64,000 nt of DNA from Bacteroidales bacterium (GTDB lineage Bacteria; Bacteroidota; Bacteroidia; Bacteroidales; F082), in contig JANJUV010000002.1 of the NCBI GenBank assembly GCA_024710405.1, positions 62,001 to 126,000 on the forward strand. Reading direction: 5' to 3'. A program made the position numbers and the translations under genes. Below, in pieces: positions 19,299-28,673 of the stretch (position 1 is the stretch's first letter; every line of letters begins with the position of its first letter). Under the pieces are notes generated by a model. It searched no databases, was not told the origin of the DNA, and saw only the letters and a list, made by a program, of their open reading frames with translations.

Positions 19299-19655
19299 TT
19301 AGGCTTCTGTTTTTTCTTTTGAGGCATCCTGTGCTTTCTTGCGCTTTTTCTCGTTGTAAGCCACAGCATGTTTGTCAAGCTTAACGGTGAGGAAGCGCAA
19401 CAGACGCTCATCACGCTTGTATTGCACCTCTAATTCGGCAATCAGGTTGCCCTCGGCCCTGAACTCGATCAAGTGGTAAAAGCCTGTAGATTTCTTCTGA
19501 ATAGGATAGGCCAGCTTGCGCATGCCCCAGTGTTCCTCGTGCACGATCTCAGCACCATTGTCTTTCAGGAAATCCTGATACTTCTTTACCGCTTCCTTCA
19601 TCTGTTCTTCAGACAAAACGGGAGTTAAAATGAAAACGGTTTCGTACTGGTTCAT
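19299..19655 (-). CDS. rpsF: Ribosomal protein bS6
   Basis: A 118-residue small-subunit protein starting [17 protein letters not shown]. It contains the conserved [27 protein letters not shown] and [19 protein letters not shown] split over two strands. The charged lysine-rich tail (about 100-118) is longer than the E. coli core but within family range. First gene of the three-gene ribosomal operon. Confidence 0.97.
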   Translation of the reverse strand: MNQYETVFILTPVLSEEQMKEAVKKYQDFLKDNGAEIVHEEHWGMRKLAYPIQKKSTGFYHLIEFRAEGNLIAELEVQYKRDERLLRFLTVKLDKHAVAYNEKKRKKAQDASKEKTEA

Positions 19656-19696
19656 AATTAATTTGTTAAGTTTAATGAATGATTAAAAATGGAGTG

Positions 19697-19704
19697 CAAA
19701 GGTA
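19697..19704 (-). promoter_or_regulatory. -7 element (TACCTTTG) of the rpsF operon
   Basis: A perfect TAnnTTTG element on the minus strand, about 42 bases before the rpsF start. The same octamer precedes rpsT, another ribosomal gene in this window. Confidence 0.55.
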
Positions 19705-19813
19705 ATAATTTTTTTTATCTGACAACTAATTCACTACAAAATAATGAAATAGACCCGAATAAATACACAAAAAAAAGGACCTTTGGAACCATTTCGATGT
19801 GCCCACTAAACAA

Positions 19814-19832
19814 TCAGGCAAGTCATGCCTGA
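19814..19832 (-). terminator. Hairpin at the end of wecB, possible terminator
   Basis: A perfect 7-bp stem (TCAGGCA / TGCCTGA) with a 5-base loop overlaps the last codons of wecB. The following T-tract (TTGTTTAG) is weak, so termination efficiency is uncertain. Confidence 0.4.
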
Positions 19833-20998
19833 ACATTCATATCCGGATAGCAATTCAGAAGCATCTGGCGACAAATAAATCTGCTGGCTTCACCATCACC
19901 AAATATTGATGGGTAAACAGATGGCGGATGTGCATCAAATTGTTTCCAAGCCAGCACAACAGCTTCATAATCAGCATTTGCAATGATAGCTGCGCCAACT
20001 TCAACAATCTCTTTCCATTCGGTTTCCGACCGAAGAATGATACACGGTTTCTGAAAGAAAAATGCTTCTTTCTGCACACCTCCCGAATCGGTGATGATCA
20101 TAGAAGCCTGCTGCTCGAGCCTGATCATATCGAGAAACGAAACAGGTGGAATAAGCTTGAGGCGTTTTTCTGCAGTCGCGGCCAACAACACTTCAGGCTC
20201 CAGGTTGCTGTTTAGCAGCTTTGCGGTACGCGGGTGCAGCGGCAGCACAATGTTCAGTCCACTTAAGGAGATGATTTCGAGCAATGCCCTGAAAATGGCA
20301 TTTAGTCGCAGAGGCTGGTCAGTGTTGTTATCGCGGTGTATGGTGCTCAGGATAAACTTTCCTTCGCCAATGCGAAGTTCTTCAAGTATGCTGCTTTGGG
20401 TAGCCGCAAGTGTGGCAAAATGCAGGCTGTTGTCGTACATCACGTCGCCGCAGTGAAATACCTTGGGATTGTCGGCTGTGTAGGGAGGAAGCTTGTCTTC
20501 GGCAAACCCTTCACGAATCAGGTTGGCATATCCTGTAGGGGTGGGTGCGAACAAAAGCGTGGAACAATGATCGCACAAAATGCGGTTTATTTCTTCGGGC
20601 ATGGATTTATTGAACGAACGAAGCCCTGCTTCGATGTGCACAACGGGCACATGAATCTTTGATGCCGCCACTGCACCAGCCAGCGTTGAGTTGGTGTCGC
20701 CGTACAGCACAATATAATCTGGCTTTACTTCGAGCAGGATTTTCTCTATTCCTTCGATCATCCGTGCTGTTTGCACACCGTGGGCTGCTGAACCGACATT
20801 AAGGTTGTAATCAGGTCGGGGAATGGAAAGCTCCTGAAAAAAAACTTCCGACATGTTTTCGTCGTAATGCTGTCCTGTGTGGACAATTACTTCAGTGATT
20901 ATGTGTGCAAAGTGCTGTCTGATGGCGCGACTCAGGGCTGCTGCCTTAATGATCTGCGGCCTGGCTCCTATTATGGTTACAATTTTCAGTGAATTCAT
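19823..20998 (-). CDS. wecB: UDP-N-acetylglucosamine 2-epimerase (non-hydrolysing)
   Basis: A 391-residue GT-B-fold enzyme that interconverts UDP-GlcNAc and UDP-ManNAc for cell-surface polysaccharide synthesis. Family features: the N-terminal IVTIIGARPQIIKAAALSRA, HTGQHYDENMSEVFF, the allosteric/active-site phrase HIEAGLRSFNKSMPEEINR, TIHRDNNTD, and the UDP-binding ITDSGGVQKEAFFF with RSETEWKE near the C-terminus. All family landmarks are present. It follows radC by 24 bases on the same strand and is probably cotranscribed, although the functions are unrelated; no other glycan genes are adjacent. Confidence 0.95.
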   Translation of the reverse strand: MNSLKIVTIIGARPQIIKAAALSRAIRQHFAHIITEVIVHTGQHYDENMSEVFFQELSIPRPDYNLNVGSAAHGVQTARMIEGIEKILLEVKPDYIVLYGDTNSTLAGAVAASKIHVPVVHIEAGLRSFNKSMPEEINRILCDHCSTLLFAPTPTGYANLIREGFAEDKLPPYTADNPKVFHCGDVMYDNSLHFATLAATQSSILEELRIGEGKFILSTIHRDNNTDQPLRLNAIFRALLEIISLSGLNIVLPLHPRTAKLLNSNLEPEVLLAATAEKRLKLIPPVSFLDMIRLEQQASMIITDSGGVQKEAFFFQKPCIILRSETEWKEIVEVGAAIIANADYEAVVLAWKQFDAHPPSVYPSIFGDGEASRFICRQMLLNCYPDMNVQA

Positions 20999-21022
20999 TC
21001 AGTATCGGCTTATCTTTTAATA

Positions 21023-21721
21023 TTACAACATCCCTTCATCGGCAAAACTGAAATACTCGTCGTGGCCGATGATAAGATGATCAATTACTTTGATGTCGAG
21101 CATATCGCCGGAGGCAACCAGTTTCTTGGTAAGCTTAATATCGGCATCACTGGGTTTGAGTTGTCCAGAGGGATGGTTGTGGCAGAGGATGATGTTGCAG
21201 GCGCTAATATTAAGGGCTGCCTTGAAAATTTTCTTCGGATCGGCCACCGTTCCTGTCACCCCGCCCTCGCTGATACGTTCGATACGCAGCACCTTATTGG
21301 CCTGATCGAGCATCATCACCCAGAATTGTTCGTGGTCGAGATCAGTAACAGCCGCATAGAGGGCTTCAAATGCATCGCGGCTGCTTTTCACGGCAGGTTT
21401 CCCGAGTGCTTCTGAAGACCTGCGTCGTCTTCCAAGTTCCAGCGCGGCGATAATACTGATGCCCTTGGCCTCTCCAATGCCTTTAAACTGCCTCAGGTCA
21501 TTCAGACTCATCTTTGACAACTCAACGAGGTTGTTGTGGTTATGTTGCAAAATTCGGCGCGACAACTCCACAGCCGACTCCTTTGTGTTTCCCGAACCTA
21601 TTAATATGGCTATCAACTCGGCATCACTCAGGCTGCTTTTGCCCTTCGACATAAACTTTTCGCGAGGCTTGTCGTCATCGGCCCATTCTTTTATCGGCGT
21701 CCGCCTTTCGTGTGCAGCCAT
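21023..21721 (-). CDS. radC: RadC family JAB/MPN-domain protein
   Basis: A 232-residue protein. The N-terminal helix-hairpin-helix UPF0758 domain (about 5-100; SLSDAELIAILIGSGNTKESAVELSR, FKGIGEAKGISI) is followed by the JAB/MPN metal-binding domain with the motif HNHPSGQLKPSDAD at 181-194. A zinc-dependent hydrolase fold is therefore present. The historic link to DNA repair is weak and the true function is unknown. It begins a two-gene unit with wecB. Confidence 0.93.
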   Translation of the reverse strand: MAAHERRTPIKEWADDDKPREKFMSKGKSSLSDAELIAILIGSGNTKESAVELSRRILQHNHNNLVELSKMSLNDLRQFKGIGEAKGISIIAALELGRRRRSSEALGKPAVKSSRDAFEALYAAVTDLDHEQFWVMMLDQANKVLRIERISEGGVTGTVADPKKIFKAALNISACNIILCHNHPSGQLKPSDADIKLTKKLVASGDMLDIKVIDHLIIGHDEYFSFADEGML

Positions 21722-21818
21722 AAGTTAAATTTAGGCGAAAATATAAAAATCACTGCAGAAATCACCATGTCTTTGATGTTCGGTTGGCAATTAATTATTC
21801 AGTGAAACCCGGTAAACG

Positions 21819-21853
21819 AAAAAGCCCCTCCTGTTTGTTACAACAGAAGAGGC
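21819..21853 (-). terminator. Rho-independent terminator of rpsT
   Basis: On the minus strand a 12-bp stem with two G-U pairs (GCCTCTTCTGTT / AACAGGAGGGGC) and a 5-base loop is followed by five T, 23 bases after the rpsT stop. Confidence 0.85.
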
Positions 21854-21876
21854 AAAGTAGATATACTAAAACGATC

Positions 21877-22131
21877 TTATGCTAAACGTGCTACCTGACG
21901 GGTAATCTTTGAAATCAGGTTTCCGGCTTTGTTCTTATGAATGATGCGGCGCTTGGCAAGCTTGTCGATCATAGCCTGAAGCCTGGGCAACAAAGCAACG
22001 GCTTCGGTTTTGTCGGTGAGTCCCCTGAATCTTTTCAGCGTTGTACGCATACTTTTGGCGTAGTAGCGGTTGTGCAGCCTGCGGGTATTATTCTGACGAA
22101 TGCGCTTGATAGATGATTTGTGATTTGCCAT
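21877..22131 (-). CDS. rpsT: Ribosomal protein bS20
   Basis: An 84-residue, helical, very basic small-subunit protein. The N-terminus ANHKSSIKRIRQNNTRRLHN is nearly family consensus, and the C-terminus contains IDKLAKRRIIHKNKAGNLISKI. Normal length. Single-gene transcript with its own promoter and terminator. Confidence 0.97.
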   Translation of the reverse strand: MANHKSSIKRIRQNNTRRLHNRYYAKSMRTTLKRFRGLTDKTEAVALLPRLQAMIDKLAKRRIIHKNKAGNLISKITRQVARLA

Positions 22132-22169
22132 TTCTTTAAATAATTGTATTCACTGTCAATTTTGGGCTG

Positions 22170-22177
22170 CAAAGGTA
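22170..22177 (-). promoter_or_regulatory. -7 element (TACCTTTG) of rpsT
   Basis: A perfect TAnnTTTG on the minus strand about 39 bases before the rpsT start, with a TTTG (22195-22198 on the minus strand) 17 bases upstream as -33 candidate. Confidence 0.55.
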
Positions 22178-22316
22178 AATAAAAATAAGAAACACAAACA
22201 AATCCATGGATCTTTTTTTCTGTTTATTCAGAAAAATGATAAATATCTGCCACCTCCAGAATATTCAACACAATATGATGCTCAACCCGGATGGTTTGTT
22301 TGGGTCAAAGCACGCA

Positions 22317-22619
22317 TCATTCTTCGATCAGCAAACGGATTTGATCTTCAATCTGTTTTTGTCGTTCCTGTCCCTGGCGCACCTGAAAATCATACACATC
22401 GCGCATCTTCATACGCAATTCGTGGTCACGGACAATAAACTCATTGAATTCGAGCACCTGAATCATCTGTACAAAAAGAGTATGCAATTCCGTATGTGAA
22501 GCCCTGAATCGTTCGACCAATTCATGGACACCAGCCGCTTCAGATTCCGGCGAAAGATTCATCCGGACACACAGTGACCATAAAAACTGCCTGAACTTTT
22601 CTTTTTCGGTATGCTCCAT
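22317..22619 (-). CDS. Hypothetical small helical protein
   Basis: I do not recognise this 100-residue protein. The frame extends to 22655, but the ATG at 22619 (EHTEKEKFRQFLWSL) gives a compact start. The sequence is almost entirely amphipathic helix, rich in Glu, Gln, Arg and Met, with no signal peptide, membrane segment or metal motif. One Cys-containing helix (WSLCVRMNLSPE) and the region ELHTLFVQMIQVLEFNEFIV look like a small helical bundle. It is divergent from dnaE, and the intervening 155 bases would hold both promoters. Coding potential is plausible from amino-acid composition, but no function can be assigned. Confidence 0.5.
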   Translation of the reverse strand: MEHTEKEKFRQFLWSLCVRMNLSPESEAAGVHELVERFRASHTELHTLFVQMIQVLEFNEFIVRDHELRMKMRDVYDFQVRQGQERQKQIEDQIRLLIEE

Positions 22620-22710
22620 ATCAGGGCACGAAGATACATTTTGAGCCTCAGGCATTCATCCTAAATGCTGACAAGTTTTCAACAAAGAGGGATTGAACTT
22701 TCAAATAAGA

Positions 22711-22718
22711 TATCTTTG
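22711..22718 (+). promoter_or_regulatory. -7 element (TATCTTTG) of dnaE
   Basis: A perfect TAnnTTTG 56 bases before the chosen dnaE start at 22775, and upstream of the alternative GTG at 22727. It gives a short leader if 22775 is used. Confidence 0.5.
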
Positions 22719-22774
22719 TAGAGCGGGTGTATTATTCACAATACATTTTATTTCAAACAGTTAGAATTAACAGC

Positions 22775-25700
22775 ATGTTTTTAGTTTTTGACACCGAAAC
22801 CACAGGCTTACCTCAGGACAAACGGGCCCCCATTACTGATTTTGACAACTGGCCCAGAGCGGTTCAGATTGCATGGCAGTTTCACGGACCTGACGGCAGC
22901 CTGCTTGAAAGGGCTAACTACATTATCAGGCCTGAGGGCTACACCATTCCTTTCAATGCAGCTAAAGTGCATGGCATAACCACCGAACGTGCCCAGCGCG
23001 AAGGGCACGATCTGAAGGGAGTACTTGAAGCCTTTCAACAGGTGCTGACGAAAACCAGTTGTGTAGTCGGCCATAACATCGAATTCGACACCAGAATACT
23101 TGGAGCCGAATTCCTGCGCATGGGGATGGAAGCAGGTGTTATGTATGCCCATCAGGTGGACACATGCAGCGAAATAACCGCATCATTCTGTCAGTTGCCC
23201 GGCGGTCGGGGTGGCAGATTTAAACTACCCAACCTGGGCGAACTGTACCTGAAACTTTTTGGCCACAAATTCGACAATGCACACAATGCAATGGTTGATG
23301 TCGATGCCACCGCACGTTGTTTCTTCGAACTGATACGCACCGGAATCATTACAGCACAAGACCTGAAAGCAGAAGAAAGTCTTGTGGCTGCCTTTATCAA
23401 GGCAAACCCCAATCCTGTGGAGACATTTCTGACACAGGACAGTATAGATTTATCGAAGGAACAGAGCAGCCCGGAAGTGTCTTCCACTGCTACAACCACC
23501 TCATCCCATGAACCACAGTCTGATTTGATTTCGGCGTTTTGCCACCTCCGCAACCACTCCACCTATTCGGTCTTGATGTCCACCAGCGAAGTAGATGCCC
23601 TGGTCAAAAGGGCTGCCTCATACGGAATGAAAGCAGTTGGCCTTACCGACACATCGAACCTCATGGGCGCCTTTAACTTTGTGAATGCCGTTGACGACCA
23701 CAATCAGAAAGAAAAAAATAAAGCCGGGAAAGACGGCTATGAGCCCAGAATGCTCAAAGCCATCATCGGATGCGAAATGTACATCTGCCGCGACCATACT
23801 GATAAGAGCAACAAAGATAATGGTGCATTGGTTCCATTGATCGCTAAAAACAAGACCGGATTCAGAAACCTCTCGTTGCTCAGCTCCAATTCTTACACTG
23901 ACGGGTTCTATTATGTGCCCCGTATTGACAAAGATATGCTCCTGCAACATCGCGAAGGGCTGATGGCCACTACCGGCGGTCTCACCGGCGAAGTGCCTTA
24001 CCTTTTGCTTAACGTTGGCGAAAAACAGGCCGAAGAGGCCCTGCTTTGGTGGAAAGAGCATTTTGGCGAAGATTTCTATATCGAACTCAACAGACACGGC
24101 CTCGATGAGGAAGATCATCTTAATGAATTCCTTCTACAGATGGCCGAAAAACATGACATTAGATATTTTGCCTCCAACAACACATATTATCTGAACCGCG
24201 AGGATGCCGATGCCCATGATTTTCTGTTGTGCATCCGCGACAACACCCGCAAAAGCGACCCCATAGGCAAAGGATATGGCCATCGTTTCGGATTCCCGAA
24301 TGATATGTATTACTTCAGGTCGCCTCAAGAAATGGTACTGCTGTTTGCAGACCTTCCTCATGCTGTACGAAACATCACGGAAATTGTGGACAAGGTGGAA
24401 CCTATTGTACTGAAGCGTGATGTGATGCTGCCTGAATTTGAAATTCCTGAAGCTTTCAGGATAGCCGAAGACATGGCCGATCACGGCAAACGGGGAGAAA
24501 ACAACTACCTGCGACATCTGGCTTATGCAGGAGCATCGGCCCGTTACGGCCTGCTGACAGAGGAGATCACCTCACGTCTCGATTTTGAATTGGAAACCAT
24601 TGAACGTACCGGCTACCCGGGCTATTTCCTGATCGTACAAGACCTGATCGCTGCTGCCAGGAACATGGGCGTTTGGGTTGGTCCTGGTCGTGGTTCGGCG
24701 GCCGGCTCACTCGTGGCCTACTGCATCGGGATCACCAACGTTGACCCACTTAAATATGGCCTGCTGTTTGAGCGCTTTCTGAATCCCGAACGCATCTCTA
24801 TGCCCGATATCGACATCGACTTTGATGATGAAGGCCGATCGAAAGTGATTGACTATGTGACCAACAAATACGGCCGAAACAAAGTTGCACAGATCATCAC
24901 ATACGGAACTCTGGGAACCAAATCGGCCATACGCGATATAGGCCGTGCACTCGATGTAGATTTGGCTGTGGTAAACAAACTGGCTGCTTCAACACTCAAC
25001 ATCAAATTGGGTGATTTCTTCGAACTGAGCGACGAAAAACTCAAGGATAAATACCGCCCAGAGCAAATTGAGGCTGGTAACCAGCTGAAGTTGACCATGC
25101 AGAACGACAGTACCGAAAGCCGTATTCTGAGAAGCACCATCAAAATCGAAGGTCTTGTACGCAACACAGGCATACATGCCTGCGGCTTTGTTATCACGCC
25201 CTCAGACCTACGCGAACTGGTGCCGGTTACCATGCCCAAAGAATCCACCCTGTGGGCAACACAATTCGACAACGCAGTAGCAGAACCGGCAGGCCTTCTC
25301 AAAATGGATTTCCTGGGACTCAAAACCCTATCGCTCATCCGTGACACCATCGACCTGGTGAAACAAAGATACGGCATTCATATCAACCCCGACGAAATAC
25401 CACTCGACGACCCCAAAACCTTTGAGCTTTTTCTGCACGGCGATACCATCGGCATATTCCAATACGAAAGTCCAGGCATGCAAAAACATCTTAAGGACTT
25501 GAAGCCCAACACCTTCAACGACCTTATTGCCATGAACGCCCTCTACCGGCCCGGACCAATGCAATACATTCCAAACTACATCCGCCGCAAAAACGGGCTT
25601 GAGAAAGTAAGCTACGATTTAGACGTAACCCGCGAAATACTTGAAGAAACCTATGGAATAACGGTGTATCAGGAACAGGTAATGCTGCTGAGCCAGAAGC

Positions 25701-27115
25701 TGGCCGGTTTCAGCAGAGGCGAAGCTGACACACTTCGCAAAGCAATGGGAAAAAAGAACAAGGAACTGCTGGCTAAACTGAATTCCAAATTTATGGAAGG
25801 AGGAAAAGCCAACAATCATCCCGAAACGACTCTGGAAAAAATTTGGAACGACTGGATTGCCTTTGCAAACTATGCATTCAACAAATCGCACTCAACCTGT
25901 TATGCTGTCATCGGTTTCCAGACAGCATACCTCAAAGCACACTATCCTGCCGAATTTATGGCTTCGGTGCTCAGCAATAACATCGGCGACATCAAACAAG
26001 TGACATTTTTCATGGAAGAATGCAGGCGAATGGGTCTGTCAATTCTTGGGCCTGACGTGAACGAATCAGACTACAGGTTTAAGGTAAATTCCAGAGGTGA
26101 AATCCGCTTCGGACTGGGTGCAATAAAAAACCTGGGCGAATCGGTGGTCACTGGCATACTCGAAGAACGCAACAACGGAGGTGTTTTTCGTAATGTATTC
26201 GATTTTCTGAGCCGCATCAACCTGAAATCCTTCAACAAGCGATCGATCGAATCCATGGCTATGGCAGGTGCCTTCGACTCGTTTGAGGGCATTCACCGGG
26301 CACAGTTCTTTCACCGAGAAACTGGCGAAACAGCCAACTTTGCCGAAAAAGCTATCCGCTATGCAGCCCAGCTGCAGGAAAGCAAACAGTCGGCACAAAT
26401 CAACCTTTTTGGTGAAGAAAGTAAGGTGCAACTGTCCGAAATTAGTTTACCACAATGCGAACCCTGGCCGCGTTCAAAAGAACTTCAGGCCGAATTGGAA
26501 ACTATTGGATTTTATGTGAGTAGCCATCCGCTCGACAGCTACAAAATCCCCATCAGATTTTTTACAAACAGCGGAATTAATCTGCTCCTCACCGAACAGG
26601 AAAGCATGAAAGGGCGTAAACTGGTGTTTGCTGCCCAGGTGGTTTCTGCCGAGCATCTCACCTCTCAACAGGGCAAACCCTATGGGAAAGTAAAACTTGA
26701 AGACCAGCAGGCTACCATAGACCTGATGGTTTTTGCTGAAACTTATCTCAAATGCAAACACCTGCTCGATACAGGTACTTTTGTGATGGTTACGGCCATC
26801 CTGCAACCCTCATACCGCGATAAAGACAAACTAGAAATACGGGTACAGGAAATGGAACTGCTTGATAATGTAGTACGTATTCATACCAAAGAAATGAATA
26901 TCACCTTAAGAACAGACCTGATGGACAATGACTCGGTGCAGACATTTATCGCCCTATTTCAGGAATATGCAGGAAAGTTTCCGTACACCGTTACGTTGGA
27001 GGATCAGGAACTGAACATCAAAACGAAACTGCACTCAACCAAAAAAGGTGTTGACCTCGAGCATCTTCTGCCCAAACTGGAGCAATTTGATTGGCTCGAT
27101 CTTGAATTGAAATAA
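22775..27115 (+). CDS. dnaE: DNA polymerase III alpha subunit with fused N-terminal DEDDh exonuclease
   Basis: The replicative polymerase, 1446 residues. I start at the ATG at 22775, directly before the exonuclease motif, not at the GTG at 22727. Residues 1-190 are an epsilon-type 3'-5' exonuclease with complete DEDDh motifs: DTETTG (D6, E8), GHNIEFD (D105), and AHNAMVD (H170, D175). A low-complexity Ser/Thr linker (about 215-250) leads to the PHP domain (from 254, CHLRNHSTYS). The polymerase core contains GPGRGSAAGSLVAYCIGI and the catalytic PDIDIDFDD. Helix-hairpin-helix, beta-clamp and OB-fold regions (AAQVVSAEHLTSQQGKPYGK) follow. Proofreading is thus built into the same chain, unlike the separate DnaQ of E. 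coli and unlike Gram-positive PolC, where the exonuclease sits inside the PHP domain. Confidence 0.95.
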   Translation: MFLVFDTETTGLPQDKRAPITDFDNWPRAVQIAWQFHGPDGSLLERANYIIRPEGYTIPFNAAKVHGITTERAQREGHDLKGVLEAFQQVLTKTSCVVGHNIEFDTRILGAEFLRMGMEAGVMYAHQVDTCSEITASFCQLPGGRGGRFKLPNLGELYLKLFGHKFDNAHNAMVDVDATARCFFELIRTGIITAQDLKAEESLVAAFIKANPNPVETFLTQDSIDLSKEQSSPEVSSTATTTSSHEPQSDLISAFCHLRNHSTYSVLMSTSEVDALVKRAASYGMKAVGLTDTSNLMGAFNFVNAVDDHNQKEKNKAGKDGYEPRMLKAIIGCEMYICRDHTDKSNKDNGALVPLIAKNKTGFRNLSLLSSNSYTDGFYYVPRIDKDMLLQHREGLMATTGGLTGEVPYLLLNVGEKQAEEALLWWKEHFGEDFYIELNRHGLDEEDHLNEFLLQMAEKHDIRYFASNNTYYLNREDADAHDFLLCIRDNTRKSDPIGKGYGHRFGFPNDMYYFRSPQEMVLLFADLPHAVRNITEIVDKVEPIVLKRDVMLPEFEIPEAFRIAEDMADHGKRGENNYLRHLAYAGASARYGLLTEEITSRLDFELETIERTGYPGYFLIVQDLIAAARNMGVWVGPGRGSAAGSLVAYCIGITNVDPLKYGLLFERFLNPERISMPDIDIDFDDEGRSKVIDYVTNKYGRNKVAQIITYGTLGTKSAIRDIGRALDVDLAVVNKLAASTLNIKLGDFFELSDEKLKDKYRPEQIEAGNQLKLTMQNDSTESRILRSTIKIEGLVRNTGIHACGFVITPSDLRELVPVTMPKESTLWATQFDNAVAEPAGLLKMDFLGLKTLSLIRDTIDLVKQRYGIHINPDEIPLDDPKTFELFLHGDTIGIFQYESPGMQKHLKDLKPNTFNDLIAMNALYRPGPMQYIPNYIRRKNGLEKVSYDLDVTREILEETYGITVYQEQVMLLSQKLAGFSRGEADTLRKAMGKKNKELLAKLNSKFMEGGKANNHPETTLEKIWNDWIAFANYAFNKSHSTCYAVIGFQTAYLKAHYPAEFMASVLSNNIGDIKQVTFFMEECRRMGLSILGPDVNESDYRFKVNSRGEIRFGLGAIKNLGESVVTGILEERNNGGVFRNVFDFLSRINLKSFNKRSIESMAMAGAFDSFEGIHRAQFFHRETGETANFAEKAIRYAAQLQESKQSAQINLFGEESKVQLSEISLPQCEPWPRSKELQAELETIGFYVSSHPLDSYKIPIRFFTNSGINLLLTEQESMKGRKLVFAAQVVSAEHLTSQQGKPYGKVKLEDQQATIDLMVFAETYLKCKHLLDTGTFVMVTAILQPSYRDKDKLEIRVQEMELLDNVVRIHTKEMNITLRTDLMDNDSVQTFIALFQEYAGKFPYTVTLEDQELNIKTKLHSTKKGVDLEHLLPKLEQFDWLDLELK

Positions 27116-27236
27116 ATAACTCGTATAAAACACCAGGACTGTTATGTGTGTTTATCATAAAAATCACTGAATCTGTATGTTGAAATTTTTAAACTTAATT
27201 TTAATCCGGTAAACCTGAACAAAAACCCTGTTTCAT

Positions 27237-27244
27237 TACTTTTG
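27237..27244 (+). promoter_or_regulatory. -7 element (TACTTTTG) of trxA
   Basis: A perfect TAnnTTTG 25 bases before the trxA ATG. Confidence 0.5.
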
Positions 27245-27268
27245 TAACATTATATAAAACGAAATTTT

Positions 27269-27586
27269 ATGGCATTAGAAGTAACCGATTCAAACTTTGA
27301 CGAAGTTGTAGTAAACTCGGATGTACCCGTGATTGTTGATTTCTGGGCAGTTTGGTGTGGTCCCTGCCGTATGGTAGGCCCCATCGTGGAAGAAATTGGC
27401 ATAGAATACTCAGGCAAGGCCAAAGTGGCTAAACTTGATGTGGACAACAACAATGCCACAGCCGCAAAGTTTGGCATCCGCAATATTCCCACCTTGCTGT
27501 TCTTCAAAAACGGTCAGGTGGTTGACAAACAGGTAGGTGCTGTGCCCAAACAAGTGCTGGTAAACAAACTTGAAGCCTTGCTTTGA
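27269..27586 (+). CDS. trxA: Thioredoxin
   Basis: A 105-residue cytoplasmic thioredoxin with the redox motif WCGPC in DFWAVWCGPCRMVGPIVEEI and the cis-proline phrase IRNIPTLLFFKNGQVVDKQVGA. No signal peptide. It reduces protein disulfides with electrons from thioredoxin reductase, which is not in this window. Single-gene unit with its own -7 element. Confidence 0.97.
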   Translation: MALEVTDSNFDEVVVNSDVPVIVDFWAVWCGPCRMVGPIVEEIGIEYSGKAKVAKLDVDNNNATAAKFGIRNIPTLLFFKNGQVVDKQVGAVPKQVLVNKLEALL

Positions 27587-27590
27587 CCAA

Positions 27591-27615
27591 ATAAGACCCG
27601 ATAATCCGGTCTTAT
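27591..27615 (+). terminator. Hairpin after trxA, weak terminator candidate
   Basis: A perfect 8-bp stem (ATAAGACC / GGTCTTAT) with a 9-base loop 5 bases after the trxA stop. The following bases (ATCTTTAG) are a poor T-tract, so read-through to the DUF58 gene is possible. Confidence 0.4.
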
Positions 27616-27644
27616 ATCTTTAGTTTGAAACCAATTACACGCAC

Positions 27645-28580
27645 ATGGAGTATCACATAGATCCGGTGCGGCTGAGTCAGTTTGGCTCGCTGGAGTTTAT
27701 TGCCCGTCAGGTAGTTGAAGGATTCATCACTGGACTACACAAAAGCCCGTTTCATGGCTTTTCGGTAGAGTTTGCCGAGCACAGGCTGTATAACCAGGGA
27801 GAGTCGGTCCGCCATATTGACTGGAAGCTTTATGGACGCACAGAAAAGCTGTTTGTGAAGCGCTATGAAGAAGAAACCAACCTGCGCTGCCAAATCGTGA
27901 TAGACCATTCGGGCTCCATGTATTTTCCGATGAAGGAAAAGGCTGACCCTGACGACCCCAACAAGTTCGTTTTTTCGGTTTATGCTGCCGCTTCGCTGAT
28001 GGAATTGATGCGCAAACAACGTGATGCCGTAGGCCTGAGCCTCTTTGCAAATACTCTCGGCACACACACCCATGCCCGAAGCAGCTCGGTGCACCACAAA
28101 TACCTGCTCAGGCTGCTTTCCGACCTCATGGATACCTCCCTCGGACTCAATCAGGGCCAAAGTGCCGTAGCCACCACCCTGCATCAGGTTGCCGAACTGG
28201 TACACCAAAGATCACTGGTGGTGCTGTTTACCGACATGATGGACAACCAAAGCCAACAGGAAGAACTTTTTCATGCACTGCGACACCTGAAATACAACAA
28301 ACACGAAGTGGTGCTGTTCCATGTGCTTGACCACAGCCTCGAGGAAAGACTAGAATTCGAAAACAGACCCTACAAATTCGTGGACATGGAAACCAAAGAA
28401 ACACTCAGGCTGAACCCCCACGAACTACAACAAGAGTATCGCCGCCTGATGGAAGAACAACGCAAACAAATTATGCTCAAATGCGGACAATACAGAATTG
28501 ACTATGTAGAAGCCGATATCTCAAAAGGATTCCACCAGGTGCTGATGGCATACCTGATCAAAAGAGGGAAAATGTTTTAG
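27645..28580 (+). CDS. DUF58 domain-containing protein (von Willebrand-like fold)
   Basis: A 311-residue soluble protein with the DUF58 signature FAEHRLYNQGESVRHIDWKL near residue 45-65. A vWA-like core follows with the metal-site motif DHSGSMYF (about 89-96) and LFTDMMDNQSQQEELFHALR. Proteins of this family normally pair with a MoxR-type AAA ATPase and take part in metal-centre insertion or envelope maturation. No MoxR gene is beside it here, although the 5' neighbour is only trxA. No membrane segment is visible. Function beyond the family is unknown. Confidence 0.85.
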   Translation: MEYHIDPVRLSQFGSLEFIARQVVEGFITGLHKSPFHGFSVEFAEHRLYNQGESVRHIDWKLYGRTEKLFVKRYEEETNLRCQIVIDHSGSMYFPMKEKADPDDPNKFVFSVYAAASLMELMRKQRDAVGLSLFANTLGTHTHARSSSVHHKYLLRLLSDLMDTSLGLNQGQSAVATTLHQVAELVHQRSLVVLFTDMMDNQSQQEELFHALRHLKYNKHEVVLFHVLDHSLEERLEFENRPYKFVDMETKETLRLNPHELQQEYRRLMEEQRKQIMLKCGQYRIDYVEADISKGFHQVLMAYLIKRGKMF

Positions 28581-28673
28581 ATAAGGTTGAAGGTATTAAA
28601 ACTTAACCATCATCATAAAGAGAAAACCTACTTGTCTTTTCAATTCGGATCAAGAATTTGTTGTGAATAAGGA

